Source of the DNA: CAWDPQ01 sp963804245
GTDB taxonomy: Bacteria; Acidobacteriota; Vicinamibacteria; Vicinamibacterales; 2-12-FULL-66-21
DNA: 64,000 nt
Reading direction: 5' to 3'
NCBI GenBank assembly: GCA_963804245.1
Contig: CAWDPQ010000008.1
Location: 62,001 to 126,000, forward strand
Part shown: positions 46,079 to 55,035 of the stretch, piece by piece
How positions within the stretch are numbered: position 1 is the first letter of the stretch
How the letters are laid out: every line of letters begins with the position of its first letter
Notes under the pieces: model-generated
Databases searched by the model: none
What the model was told of the DNA's origin: nothing
The model's input: only the letters and a program-made list of their open reading frames with translations
Translations under genes and position numbers: made by a program

Positions 46079-47761
46079 TCGGAATCGGCGATCGAGCTCG
46101 CTCACGATTATTCCGACGATGACAACCGCCACGGCGCCAATCACGTTGTGCCATAAGAAGGCGAGCCGCGTGAACGAGGCCGCCCAGGCCACGGAGCTCA
46201 TGCCTGCCAGTAGCCCGATGAACGCACCGTTCCCCGTGGCCCGAGGAAAGGCCACGGCCAGAATAAAGACGCCCAGGATCGAGCCGTAAAAGAACGATCC
46301 GAAGCGGTTGACGACCTCGATCAGGGATCCGAGCTCGGCCGCCCACACGGCTACCGCGCAGGCGAACAATCCCCACACTCCCGTCGCCAGCTTCGAGACG
46401 GCGAGATAGTGCGCATCACTGGCGGTCTGCCGGACGCGCCGCTTGTAGAAGTCGATCACCGTTGCCGTCGACAACGAGTTGAGCTCCCCGGCGATCGTGT
46501 CCGTTGCCGCCATGATGATGGCCACGATGAGCAGACCGACGAGGCCGACGGGAAGGTGTTCGAGGATGAACCTGGGGATGATGTAGTTCACGTCGGCCGG
46601 CGTGGTATCGCCGGTCGCGCGGACGAGGTCGGTGGCTTTACGGCGGATGGACTGGAAGGCGGCGTCGCGTTGACGCAGCGCATCGCCGGCTGCTGCCAGC
46701 TGCGCCGGATCGTTCGAATCACGCGCCGCGGCGAAAGTGGATGCTGCGTCGCGGCGGGCCGCAAAGGCGGCCTCGTACTCCGATTGAAGCGCCGAGTAGG
46801 CCGGCGCCGTGACGCCGCGGTCGACCCGCTCGACGTGCGCCGGATTGAAAAGCAGCGGCGGTTCATTGAAGACGTAGAAGACGAAGACCAGGACGCCGAG
46901 CACGAGCACCAAGACCTGGAGCGGGATCTTCCAGTACGCACTCATCAACAGGGAACGGCGCGCTTCGTCGACCGATCGTGCCGTCAAGTAACGCTGAACC
47001 TGGCTCTGGTCGGTGCCGAAGTAGGAGCAAAACAGGAACAGGGCGGCGATCGTGCCGGACCAGAAGGTGTACTGGTTGGTCAGATCCCACGAGAAGTCGA
47101 ACGTCCTGAGACGGCCCGTCGCGGCGGCAATGTTCAATCCGTCCATCACGCCGATGCCGGACGGCCAGCCGAGGATGGCGGCGGCCACGACCGCGAACAT
47201 GCCGAACACGATGAGCGCCATGATCTTGACGTCCGTCCACGTCACCGCCTGTACGCCGCCGAACATCGTGTAGAGCACCGCTGGCATCGTGATCGCCAGC
47301 GCCGTCGCGGTGAGATCCCATCCGAGGACGAGCGACAGCACCACCGCTGGAGCCGAGACCACGGCGCCGCAGGACATCCCGCGGGATATCAGGAACAGGA
47401 GGCTGGTGAACGTGCGGGTCTTGGCGTCGAACCGGCGCTCGAGAAACTCGTAAGCGGTGTAGACGCCCGAGTTGTAGAAAAACGGGACCAGCGTGACGCA
47501 GAGGATGACCATCGCCAGCGGCAGGGCGAAATAGAACTGGATGAAGCGCAGGCCGTCGTTGTAGCCCTGGCCGGTCGTGCCGATCATCGTGATGGCGCTC
47601 AGTTGCGTGGCCATCACCGAGAGGCCCGCCGCCCACCACGGGATCGATCGATTGGCGAGGAAATACCCGTCGATCTCATGGCTGTCGTGCGTGCGCTTCA
47701 GACCGTCATAGACGATCCACACGACGAACGTCACCAGTACGGTCCAATCAATCGGGTGCAT
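46037..47761 (-). CDS. Sodium/solute symporter (SSS family)
   Basis: A 574-residue, 13-14 helix transporter of the SSS family. Recognisable stretches: FLANRSIPWWAAGLSVMATQ, a GxMSCGAVVSAPAVV helix, FGTDQSQVQRYLTARS and SLSTATVIDFYKRRV. A large insertion of about 100 residues between helices, rich in Ala and charged residues (EYEAAFAARRDAASTFAAAR), is longer than in most SSS proteins. The substrate cannot be predicted. It converges with cutC and overlaps it by 42 bases. A 27-residue ORF lies just upstream on the same strand. Confidence 0.9.
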   Translation of the reverse strand: MHPIDWTVLVTFVVWIVYDGLKRTHDSHEIDGYFLANRSIPWWAAGLSVMATQLSAITMIGTTGQGYNDGLRFIQFYFALPLAMVILCVTLVPFFYNSGVYTAYEFLERRFDAKTRTFTSLLFLISRGMSCGAVVSAPAVVLSLVLGWDLTATALAITMPAVLYTMFGGVQAVTWTDVKIMALIVFGMFAVVAAAILGWPSGIGVMDGLNIAAATGRLRTFDFSWDLTNQYTFWSGTIAALFLFCSYFGTDQSQVQRYLTARSVDEARRSLLMSAYWKIPLQVLVLVLGVLVFVFYVFNEPPLLFNPAHVERVDRGVTAPAYSALQSEYEAAFAARRDAASTFAAARDSNDPAQLAAAGDALRQRDAAFQSIRRKATDLVRATGDTTPADVNYIIPRFILEHLPVGLVGLLIVAIIMAATDTIAGELNSLSTATVIDFYKRRVRQTASDAHYLAVSKLATGVWGLFACAVAVWAAELGSLIEVVNRFGSFFYGSILGVFILAVAFPRATGNGAFIGLLAGMSSVAWAASFTRLAFLWHNVIGAVAVVIVGIIVSELDRRFRSAGQIPQSPHTVG

Positions 47762-47772
47762 TCACGCCGATC

Positions 47773-47856
47773 CTACGAGAAGTATTCCTGCAGGGCGTAC
47801 AGGGCGACGAGCGTGATCAGCCAGATCACGATGACGCGGATGTAGCTACGCGTCAT
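47773..47856 (-). CDS. 27-residue single-helix microprotein upstream of the symporter
   Basis: The ORF reads MTRSYIRVIVIWLITLVALY, then ALQEYFS and a TAG stop. It has a basic N-terminus, one hydrophobic helix of about 15-17 residues and an acidic/aromatic tail, the typical plan of a small membrane subunit. It ends 11 bases before the symporter start, on the same strand. There is no strong Shine-Dalgarno sequence. I recall similar tiny ORFs next to SSS genes in other bacteria but cannot verify it here. Confidence 0.6.
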   Translation of the reverse strand: MTRSYIRVIVIWLITLVALYALQEYFS

Positions 47857-47915
47857 CGCCGGCGGAAATCTGCGGATGTGTTAGGAGGGCAGTAGGCACT
47901 TGACGCGCGTTCGCA

Positions 47916-47962
47916 CGGCCACAATGATAATGGTAACCGGTGCCTATCATCCATTGTGGCCG
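47916..47962. promoter_or_regulatory. 11-base perfect inverted repeat in a divergent promoter region
   Basis: CGGCCACAATG (47916-47926) and CATTGTGGCCG (47952-47962) are perfect mirror arms around a 25-base centre. The element lies between the symporter unit and the BamA-like gene, both transcribed away from it, so it should be an operator or a promoter-proximal regulatory hairpin and not a terminator. Confidence 0.65.
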
Positions 47963-47991
47963 ACCTTAACATTTTTGAGGTGTAGGCTTCC

Positions 47992-49188
47992 ATGTTCTGT
48001 TCCGCCGCGTTCGCAATCCTGGTCTTTGCCGCAGCTGGCCAGGACCCATCCGCCGCCACGCGCAGCGCCGAGCTCCAGGCGCAACGCGAGGCCAAATCAC
48101 GCAAGCTGACACCAGAGCAGCAAAGTAAACCTGCCCGGGTTCTGCACAAGTTCGAAGACGATCTCTTATTGGAGCGGTTGTTCAACCCGCCGCGTGGCTT
48201 GTATGTGAGATGGGGTGGTCTCGGTGAGGGATCGGGCATCGGTGCCGGACCAGGATATCGGTACAGCACGGGACAGTTCGACTTTCGCGTCTCCGCCGCT
48301 GGCTCCTTCAAAGGTTACTTCGGCGCCGACGCATCACTAATCCTTCCTGGTGCCATCAAGAACGGCCCGTTCGTCGAGCTGTATGCGCGCCGACGGGATC
48401 TTCCGCAGGAGGATTTCTTCGGCCTCGGACCGGATAGCGTTGCGGAGAATCGAACGAATTTCGCTCTGCGCGACACGTTGGGGCAAGTCTCCGGTGGCTT
48501 CCGCGCCGGTGGTTTGACGGCGGGCGTTCGCGGAGGATATCTCGACCCTTCTGTCGGCAGTGGTACGGACACTGGGATGCCATCAACCGATGAAGTCTTC
48601 CCCACCTTCCAGATTCCAGGGTTCGACCAGCAGCCGGCATTCACCATCGTCGAGCCCTTTCTGGAGTTCGTCCATGCAGAGCCGGAGCTCAATCCGATTA
48701 GCGGGACAAAAATCCGCCTGACATACTCGCGATACAGCGATCGCGATTTCGATCAGTTCTCGTTTCAGCGCTGGGATGTCGACGCCCAGCAATACATTCC
48801 GCTCTTCAATAGGTCGCGAACGCTTGTGCTCCGTGCGGTGGTGGCGTCTGCCGACGCCGAGAGTGGCCACGAAGTGCCTTTCTATCTCCAGCCCGTCCTG
48901 GGAGGTGCATACACGCTGCGCGGCTTCCGCACCTTCCGCTTCCGCGATCGCAGCGCCGCCTTGTTTCAGGCGGAATATCGGTGGCGCATCAACGAGTTGA
49001 CGCACGGTGCGATCTTCTACGACACGGGAGCTGTCGCTCGCACCCTGGACGACCTCGGCAAGTTGGAGAGTGACTATGGCTTCGGGATTCGCATCGGTGG
49101 ACGGGGCGGCATCGCCTTTCGCACGGATATTGCGTTCGGCAGCGGAGAAGGCACGCGGTATTTGATCAGGTTTGAAAATGTCTTCTAA
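47992..49188 (+). CDS. BamA/TamA-like outer-membrane beta-barrel protein
   Basis: A 398-residue protein with a signal peptide (FAILVFAAAGQ) and the D15/surface-antigen barrel pattern. Strands are rich in alternating Gly and aromatic residues (LGEGSGIGAGPGYRY, QFDFRVSAAGSFKGYFGADA). LGGAYTLRGFRTFRFRDR resembles the VRGF/Y lid motif, and the final residues end YLIRFENVF with a terminal Phe, as required for outer-membrane insertion. POTRA domains are absent, so it is a stand-alone barrel. GAGGTGTAGGC precedes the ATG. It overlaps the next gene by 11 bases. Confidence 0.8.
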   Translation: MFCSAAFAILVFAAAGQDPSAATRSAELQAQREAKSRKLTPEQQSKPARVLHKFEDDLLLERLFNPPRGLYVRWGGLGEGSGIGAGPGYRYSTGQFDFRVSAAGSFKGYFGADASLILPGAIKNGPFVELYARRRDLPQEDFFGLGPDSVAENRTNFALRDTLGQVSGGFRAGGLTAGVRGGYLDPSVGSGTDTGMPSTDEVFPTFQIPGFDQQPAFTIVEPFLEFVHAEPELNPISGTKIRLTYSRYSDRDFDQFSFQRWDVDAQQYIPLFNRSRTLVLRAVVASADAESGHEVPFYLQPVLGGAYTLRGFRTFRFRDRSAALFQAEYRWRINELTHGAIFYDTGAVARTLDDLGKLESDYGFGIRIGGRGGIAFRTDIAFGSGEGTRYLIRFENVF

Positions 49189-50851
49189 AACTCGCATCGA
49201 CGCTCGGTCGCTCGCACTACTCGTGGCCGTCGCACTCTTGATCGACGGTGCCGTCGCCGCTCAGTCTGGGCGCACGACTCCCAAGTTCCTTTCCGACGAT
49301 CCGATCTCCGCCGACAACGACACCGCGTTCGACGCCAGCGGCGTCAAAGAAATCGAATTGTCGGAGACCTATGACTTCGCCAGCAACACGTGGGGCTCGC
49401 CCGGCGAACGGACCCCGGTTCGCGCGCTGAACGTCAACACGCTCGACGAAGTGCCCGACTCGAGCTGGTTTACCAACCGGATTGGCGTCCGCGACATGCC
49501 GGTCGCCGAAATCGTCCGCGGCCCGAACAAGTTCGAGCGATTGACCGCCGACGAATGGACGGTGGTTGCCGGCAAGGGCCCGGGAGGTTTCCATCCCGGC
49601 TTTCGAGCCGTGCACGCAGAAGATCCGAAGCAGATCTATCAGCTGGAAGTGGATCCCCCCGACTACCCGCAGTTGGCCACCGGGGCAGAATTCATCGGTA
49701 CGCTCATCTATCACGCGCTCGGCTACCACGTCGTCGACGTGTATCCGATCCGCGTGCACCCGGACAAGATTCACATCGCCCCCGACGCAACCGTTCGTGA
49801 TGCGAGCGGACGGCGCAAGTTTACGCGCGAGGATCTGAACAGCATTCTGAGGATTGCTGCGCGCGACAGCGATGGCCGCGTGTACTTCTCAGCCAGTCGC
49901 TTCGAAGAGGGGAAGGATCTCGGACAATTTCTCTACCACGGCACGCGGACCGACGACCCAAACGACATCCATCCGCACGAGCATCGGCGGGAGCTGCGCG
50001 CGAACCGCGTGTTCAGTGCCTGGGTCGCGCACGACGATTCTCGAGCCCTGAATTCGCTCAACATGCTCGTCGAGCAGAACGGGCGGGCACACATCCGCCA
50101 CTATATGTACGACTTCGGGGCCATCCTCGGAAGCGCGACGAGGTTTCCCGATCCCGCTGCCAGCGGCCACGAGTACTACCTCGACAGGGGGGCAAGCCTG
50201 GCTGCACTCTTCAGTCTCGGATTGGCCGTTCCGTCCTATTTGCGCGCCAACTACCCGGACATACCGCGTTCCGTCGGATTCGTCTCCAGCAAGGGGTTCG
50301 AGCCCGAACGCTGGAAGCCGAACTATCCCAATGCCGCCTTTTCGAACATGCGTCCCGACGATGCGTTCTGGGGCGCACGGCTGGTGTCGCGCTTTTCCGA
50401 TCAGACGATCAAGGCCATCGTGGATGCCGTCGGCTACGACGATCCCAAGGCGGCCGAGTACCTCACCCAGACGCTCATCGAGCGACGTGACACGGTCGCC
50501 CGCGTGTGGCTGAACGGTGTCAATCCGATCGCCGATGTAACGCTCGCCTCCGACGGGACGCTGACCTTTGCGAACGCGGCGATCACAGCCAACGTCGCGA
50601 AGCCTCCGGCCAAATATCTCGTCAGCTGGTCGCGCTTCGATAACGCCAGCGGCGTGCACGAGGCGGTGGGTGAAGCCATGGAATCAACCGGACCGCGCCT
50701 GTCAGCGCCGGCGAAACTGTTGAGCGGAGCCGACTACGTGGCGGCGACCATCCGCGCCGAGCATCCGGATCATCCGCGCTGGAACGATCCGGTGCAGGTC
50801 TATTTCCGGCGGATGCCGGCCGGCTGGAAAACCGTGGGTCTCTTCCGTTAG
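49178..50851 (+). CDS. Secreted protein with kinase-like motifs, unnamed
   Basis: A 557-residue protein with a signal peptide (LALLVAVALLIDGAVAA). I know it only as a conserved, unnamed protein of Acidobacteriota. A segment KQIYQLEVDPP (about 151) followed by GAEFIGTLIYHALGYHVVDV resembles the N-lobe of HipA/CotH-like kinases, and later WVAHDDSRALNSLNML (about 285) and YDFGAILGS (about 311) resemble the catalytic HxDxxxxN and DFG pairs. The position that would be the ATP-binding Lys reads as Glu in QLEVDPP, so activity is uncertain. It starts inside the end of the barrel gene (overlap 11 bases). Confidence 0.55.
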   Translation: MSSKTRIDARSLALLVAVALLIDGAVAAQSGRTTPKFLSDDPISADNDTAFDASGVKEIELSETYDFASNTWGSPGERTPVRALNVNTLDEVPDSSWFTNRIGVRDMPVAEIVRGPNKFERLTADEWTVVAGKGPGGFHPGFRAVHAEDPKQIYQLEVDPPDYPQLATGAEFIGTLIYHALGYHVVDVYPIRVHPDKIHIAPDATVRDASGRRKFTREDLNSILRIAARDSDGRVYFSASRFEEGKDLGQFLYHGTRTDDPNDIHPHEHRRELRANRVFSAWVAHDDSRALNSLNMLVEQNGRAHIRHYMYDFGAILGSATRFPDPAASGHEYYLDRGASLAALFSLGLAVPSYLRANYPDIPRSVGFVSSKGFEPERWKPNYPNAAFSNMRPDDAFWGARLVSRFSDQTIKAIVDAVGYDDPKAAEYLTQTLIERRDTVARVWLNGVNPIADVTLASDGTLTFANAAITANVAKPPAKYLVSWSRFDNASGVHEAVGEAMESTGPRLSAPAKLLSGADYVAATIRAEHPDHPRWNDPVQVYFRRMPAGWKTVGLFR

Positions 50852-51123
50852 TGCTGGTCCGCCTGTGCGGGATGAGCACCGTCGGCGGCCTGATGATCGG
50901 CGCAGTCGTGTCCGCCGTCTACTACCTGCTCGCCCCGCAGTTCGGATGGGTGGGACTGGCGTTAGCGTGGTCCGTGTTCTGGCTTGGCTTCAGCCTTCTC
51001 GACGCACTGCTCCACGGCGGTTCCGCGCTGGGTGCGGTCCTGCAAGGGGTGGGGGCGGCCCTCGCATGGTGGTCCGCGGCCTTCTTCCCCGGATTTATCG
51101 TTCTATTCTGGCGACGGCTGTGA
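50851..51123 (+). CDS. Small two-helix or three-helix membrane protein
   Basis: A 90-residue, almost wholly hydrophobic protein with segments at about 8-30, 33-55 and 62-85. The GTG start overlaps the preceding stop by one base (TAGTG), suggesting coupled translation with the kinase-like protein. An internal ATG at 50872 is possible. Function unknown. It converges with the sugar regulator gene. Confidence 0.5.
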   Translation: MLVRLCGMSTVGGLMIGAVVSAVYYLLAPQFGWVGLALAWSVFWLGFSLLDALLHGGSALGAVLQGVGAALAWWSAAFFPGFIVLFWRRL

Positions 51124-51167
51124 AATCCAGCTGCCAGCGTCCAGGTCCAGCGCCGACCGCCGATCAG

Positions 51168-52346
51168 TTAGGCGTTGTGGGTTCCCGTCAGCTGCATCAG
51201 CCGATCGTTGGGGTAGATGTGATCGACCGTGTCAGGTGTGACGAGCTGGTGCTTGACGAACACCGCAGGCGGAACCGGCCGCCGGTGCAGGATGTCGAGG
51301 GCCAGCGCCAGGATTTCGCCGCCGTATTTCTCGGGGAAGTAGGCGACTGATCCGATGAGGCGAGTACCTGGCTCCCGCAGTTCGGCGCGTCCTTCGGGGG
51401 CGGCGTTCTGACCCATGACGGCGCAGCCGTCGCTGCGGTGGGCGTCGTGGAACGCCCGTAAGGCGCCAAGCGCGCTGGGATCGTTGACGGCGCCGACGAG
51501 TGTCCGCCGCGCGCGGCTCGATCGCAGGTGCTTGCGGACGACATCGAAGCTCTCGTTGAGTTTGCCATCGCCATCCATGTAAGTGACGCGGCAATCTTCG
51601 AGCTGTGCGCAGGTCTCCCGCATCCCGACCAGCATTCCGGTGAGCCGCATTTTCGGCAGGCTGCCGGCACGCTCGAGCGCGATCAAGATGATCTCGTCCA
51701 CGGCGCCTTGCCAGTACTGCTTCGCCCAGCGACCGAGATGCCGGCCGCCGATGAGGCCCGCTTCGTAATTGTTCGCGCCGAAGTAGGTGGCACCAGGATG
51801 CGGCACCTCGAGCGCGATCAGTGGGATGTCCGCCTCGCGGTACTTCGCGGCGACGGCGGCGGCGACGTGCTCATCGGTTTGAAATTCAATGACGAGGTCG
51901 ACTTTTTCACGCACCAGCACTTCGGCGTTGCGCTGGGCAATCTTCGGGTTGTAGCGGTTGTCGACGCAGATCAGATCGACGCCATGCGTGACCGCTGCGC
52001 GCTGCAGACCCGCCGACACTTCTCTCGAGAACTGGTAATCAGTGCCCTGCGCCGCGTATCCGACGCGGAACGGCTTCTGTTTGAAGGGGCGGATGTGCGA
52101 CCGATAGAGGTTGTCCCCAACCTTTTCGATCATCCCGCAGCGCTCGAGGGTGTAAATCAGCCGGAAGGCCATGCTCTTGGGCAATCCGCTGCGGGCGGAA
52201 ATCTCGCGCAACGGGAACGCCTCGCCAGACGTCCGAAACGCCGCCAGCAACTGCGACGAATGGACGACGGACTTAACCAGGTAAGGATCCCGGCCCGTCG
52301 GTTTTGGCGGCATTGACTGTTTTGCTCGTGCTGCGGCAGTGCACAT
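51168..52346 (-). CDS. Transcriptional regulator: IclR-type HTH fused to a sugar-binding domain
   Basis: A protein of about 392 residues. The N-terminal 90 residues are a winged helix like that of IclR (PYLVKSVVHSSQLLAAF, PLREISARSGLPKSMAFRLI). The remaining 300 are a periplasmic-binding-protein fold (FSREVSAGLQRAAVTHGVDL, GANNYEAGLIGGRHLGRWAK, NDPSALGALRAFHDA), as in LacI/RbsR regulators. The start is uncertain between 52346 and 52313. It is divergent from a sugar ABC importer and almost certainly controls it in response to that sugar. Confidence 0.85.
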   Translation of the reverse strand: MCTAAARAKQSMPPKPTGRDPYLVKSVVHSSQLLAAFRTSGEAFPLREISARSGLPKSMAFRLIYTLERCGMIEKVGDNLYRSHIRPFKQKPFRVGYAAQGTDYQFSREVSAGLQRAAVTHGVDLICVDNRYNPKIAQRNAEVLVREKVDLVIEFQTDEHVAAAVAAKYREADIPLIALEVPHPGATYFGANNYEAGLIGGRHLGRWAKQYWQGAVDEIILIALERAGSLPKMRLTGMLVGMRETCAQLEDCRVTYMDGDGKLNESFDVVRKHLRSSRARRTLVGAVNDPSALGALRAFHDAHRSDGCAVMGQNAAPEGRAELREPGTRLIGSVAYFPEKYGGEILALALDILHRRPVPPAVFVKHQLVTPDTVDHIYPNDRLMQLTGTHNA

Positions 52347-52556
52347 TTTGTACCCGTCCGTTTCGAGGGCCGCAACGAGCATCGGCGTAGGTTTGCGAGC
52401 AGGAGCACGTCGGCGAGTCCGAATTTCTGAATATCTCGACCCAATAAACCGGATTCTGGTCACTTTTCCTCAGGCCGGGATGCCCGGGCGGCGTTGCGCA
52501 GAGCGTAACGAGCCGGCCCACGGGACCTCGTGCGATATCATCCCCGCCGGCGACTC

Positions 52557-54077
52557 TTGTCCACCGTCCTCCTTCAGGCCTCCGCGATTACGAAGTCCTT
52601 TGCCGGCGTGCGGGCGCTGCGGGGCGTCTCCTTCGACCTGCGGCCGGGCGAAGTGCATGCCCTCGTGGGAGAAAACGGGGCGGGCAAGTCGACCCTCATC
52701 AAAATCATCACCGGCGCCGAGACGGCGGATTCCGGAACGTTGCTGGTTGCCGGACGAACCGTCGCCCACATGGATCCCGCGACCTCCCGGCAACTTGGGA
52801 TCGCGGCGATCTACCAACAGCCGGCGTTGTTTCCGGACCTCACCGTCGCCGAGAACATCGCCCTCTCGCTCGAGCGTGGTGGCGCGTGGCGGCCGATCGA
52901 CTGGAAAGCACGCGGTCGTCAGGCGGCCGAGCTCCTCGCGCGTGTCGGAGCCTCGATTGACCCGCAACGCCTCGTCGAATCGCTGAGCATGCCCGAGCAG
53001 CAGCTCGTGGAGATCGCCAAGGCGATCGGCGTCGACGCCAAGGTCGTGATTATGGACGAGCCGACCGCCGCGCTCACCGATCGCGAGGTCGAGAGCCTGT
53101 TCCGAGTGATCGACGTCCTCCGCCAGGCCGGCTCCGGCATCATCTACATTTCGCATCGGCTCGAAGAAGTCTTCACGGTTGCCGATCGCATCACCGTGCT
53201 CAGGGACGGGGAGACGATTGCCACGTGCGCCGCGCGCGACGTCACGCGTCCCGATCTGATCCGCATGATGGTTGGCCGCGAGTTGACGGCCGTCTTCCCG
53301 AAGCAGCCTGTCGCGATCGGAGCGGTCGCGCTCGACGTGCGCGGTGTGTCGAATCGCGCTGCCGGCGTCCGCGACGTGTCCTTCACCGTCAAGCGCGGGG
53401 AGATCTTCGGGCTGGCGGGACTGGTCGGATCTGGTCGCACGCAGCTGGCGGAAACGCTGTTCGGCCTGACGCCGCTCGATGCCGGCGAGATCGTCGTCAA
53501 CGGTGCGACAGTTGACATCACTTCTCCGGCGGATGCCATCAAGGCCGGGATCGGCTACGTTCCCGAAGATCGCCGCCGGCACGGCGTCGTGCTGGAGATG
53601 GATGTGGCAGCCAACGCCAGCCTCGCCAATCTCGACAAGCTCTCACGGCGCGGCCTGCTCGATCGCGATGCCGAGCGTCAGGCCGCACAAACGTACGTCG
53701 ATCGTTTCCGGATCAAGACTCCCTCGGTCTATGCAGAAACTGGGACCTTGTCCGGTGGCAATCAGCAGAAGGTGGCCCTCGCGCGCTGGCTCGCCATCGA
53801 GCCGTCGGTGCTCATCCTCGACGAGCCGACACAGGGCGTGGACGTTGGCTCGAAAGCGGAAATCCACGCGTTGATGCAGGAGCTTACCGAGCGTGGACTG
53901 GCGATCGTCATGATCTCGTCGGAGTTGCCGGAAATCCTCGGGATGAGCGACCGCATCGGCGTCATGCGCGCGGGAACGATTCGAGGAGTGCTCACGCGTG
54001 AAGAGGCCACGCAGTCGGCGCTGTTCGCGCTCGCGCTCGATCCGGACGCCGGCGGCCGAAGCTCGGTAAACGGATGA
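52557..54077 (+). CDS. Sugar ABC importer, duplicated ATP-binding protein (RhaT/RbsA-like)
   Basis: An approximately 506-residue protein with two ABC domains. The first has GENGAGKST, IYQQPALFPDLTVAENIALS and Walker B VVIMDEPTAAL; the second has LVGSGRTQLAE, LSGGNQQKVALARWLA and VLILDEPTQGVDVGS. The second Walker A is degenerate, as usual for CUT2 importers. The sequence around YQQPALFPDL is typical of the rhamnose-type subgroup. The start is uncertain: TTG 52557 gives MSTVLLQASAITKSFAGV, GTG 52530 adds nine residues. The next gene starts inside its stop codon. Confidence 0.88.
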   Translation: MSTVLLQASAITKSFAGVRALRGVSFDLRPGEVHALVGENGAGKSTLIKIITGAETADSGTLLVAGRTVAHMDPATSRQLGIAAIYQQPALFPDLTVAENIALSLERGGAWRPIDWKARGRQAAELLARVGASIDPQRLVESLSMPEQQLVEIAKAIGVDAKVVIMDEPTAALTDREVESLFRVIDVLRQAGSGIIYISHRLEEVFTVADRITVLRDGETIATCAARDVTRPDLIRMMVGRELTAVFPKQPVAIGAVALDVRGVSNRAAGVRDVSFTVKRGEIFGLAGLVGSGRTQLAETLFGLTPLDAGEIVVNGATVDITSPADAIKAGIGYVPEDRRRHGVVLEMDVAANASLANLDKLSRRGLLDRDAERQAAQTYVDRFRIKTPSVYAETGTLSGGNQQKVALARWLAIEPSVLILDEPTQGVDVGSKAEIHALMQELTERGLAIVMISSELPEILGMSDRIGVMRAGTIRGVLTREEATQSALFALALDPDAGGRSSVNG

Positions 54078-55033
54078 TGGGCCGCCACCGCCGCGAAGTG
54101 ACCGTGGCGCTGGCCATCGCCGCGCTGGCGCTGCTGCTCCTCGTTTCGTCGCCCGCCTTTTTCTCTCGCGACAACCTGGCTGACATCTTCCTCGCGAACA
54201 TGCCGGTACTGATTGTTGCGGTGGGCATGACCCTCATCATCCTCACCGGGCAGATAGACATTTCCGTCGGCTCGGTCTTCGCCATCTGTGGTGTCACCGC
54301 CGGCCTGCTCGCCAAGGCCGGGCTGCCGCTGCTGCTGGTCATCGCCGGCGCCTGCCTGACGGGAGCAGCATTCGGTGCACTGACCGGTGCTCTGGTCGCG
54401 TTCGTGCGTATCCCGTCAATCGTGGCGACGCTGGCGACGATGGTGGCGCTGCGCGATGGGTTGCGATGGACGACCGACGGCGCGTGGATTCAGGATCTGC
54501 CTTCAGGATTCCAGTGGCTCGGCCTCAGCCAGCACCGCTATCCCGTCGTCGCCGGACTCATCGCCTTCGGGCTCTATGCGCTCTTCGCGTGGAGTCTGCG
54601 TAACCTGCGCCTGGGCAGGGCGGTTTACGCCACCGGTTCGAACCGGGCCGCGGCGCGGCTCGCTGGTGTCCACACCTCGTTCGCAACGTTTGCGGTGTTT
54701 ACGCTCGCCGGCGGCCTGACCGGCCTGGCGGCGTTGCTCAATGCCGTCCGCTTCAATCAGATTCCGAGCAATGCCGGACTCGGATTGGAAATGCAGGTGA
54801 TCGCCGCCGTTGTCGTCGGCGGTACGGCGATCAACGGTGGTCGCGGCACATTGGGCGGGACGCTGCTCGGGGTGATTTTGATGGGCATCATCGGACCGGC
54901 GCTGACCTTCCTCGGTGTCAGCGCCTACTGGGAGCGGGCCATACAAGGCGCGATCATCCTCACAGCCGTCGTCGTCGATGCGCTGCGCGTCCGCCCGGTG
55001 AGCCACACAGCGCTGGCCGGCGGGCACGTTTGA
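54074..55033 (+). CDS. Sugar ABC importer permease 1 (RhaP/RbsC-like)
   Basis: A 319-residue CUT2 permease with about nine helices and the family loops TGQIDISVGSVFAICGVTAG, VRIPSIVATLATMVALRDG and GGTAINGGRGTLGGTLLGV. It overlaps the ATPase stop by four bases (ATGA) and its own stop overlaps the start region of the next gene, so the three are tightly co-translated. Confidence 0.9.
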   Translation: MMGRHRREVTVALAIAALALLLLVSSPAFFSRDNLADIFLANMPVLIVAVGMTLIILTGQIDISVGSVFAICGVTAGLLAKAGLPLLLVIAGACLTGAAFGALTGALVAFVRIPSIVATLATMVALRDGLRWTTDGAWIQDLPSGFQWLGLSQHRYPVVAGLIAFGLYALFAWSLRNLRLGRAVYATGSNRAAARLAGVHTSFATFAVFTLAGGLTGLAALLNAVRFNQIPSNAGLGLEMQVIAAVVVGGTAINGGRGTLGGTLLGVILMGIIGPALTFLGVSAYWERAIQGAIILTAVVVDALRVRPVSHTALAGGHV

Positions 55034-55035
55034 CC

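Noticed and set aside
46409..47845. Long plus-strand ORF of 478 codons opposite the symporter
   Set aside because: Rich in Arg, Asp, Glu, Gly and His, as expected from the complement of a membrane-protein gene; the symporter frame is the real one.
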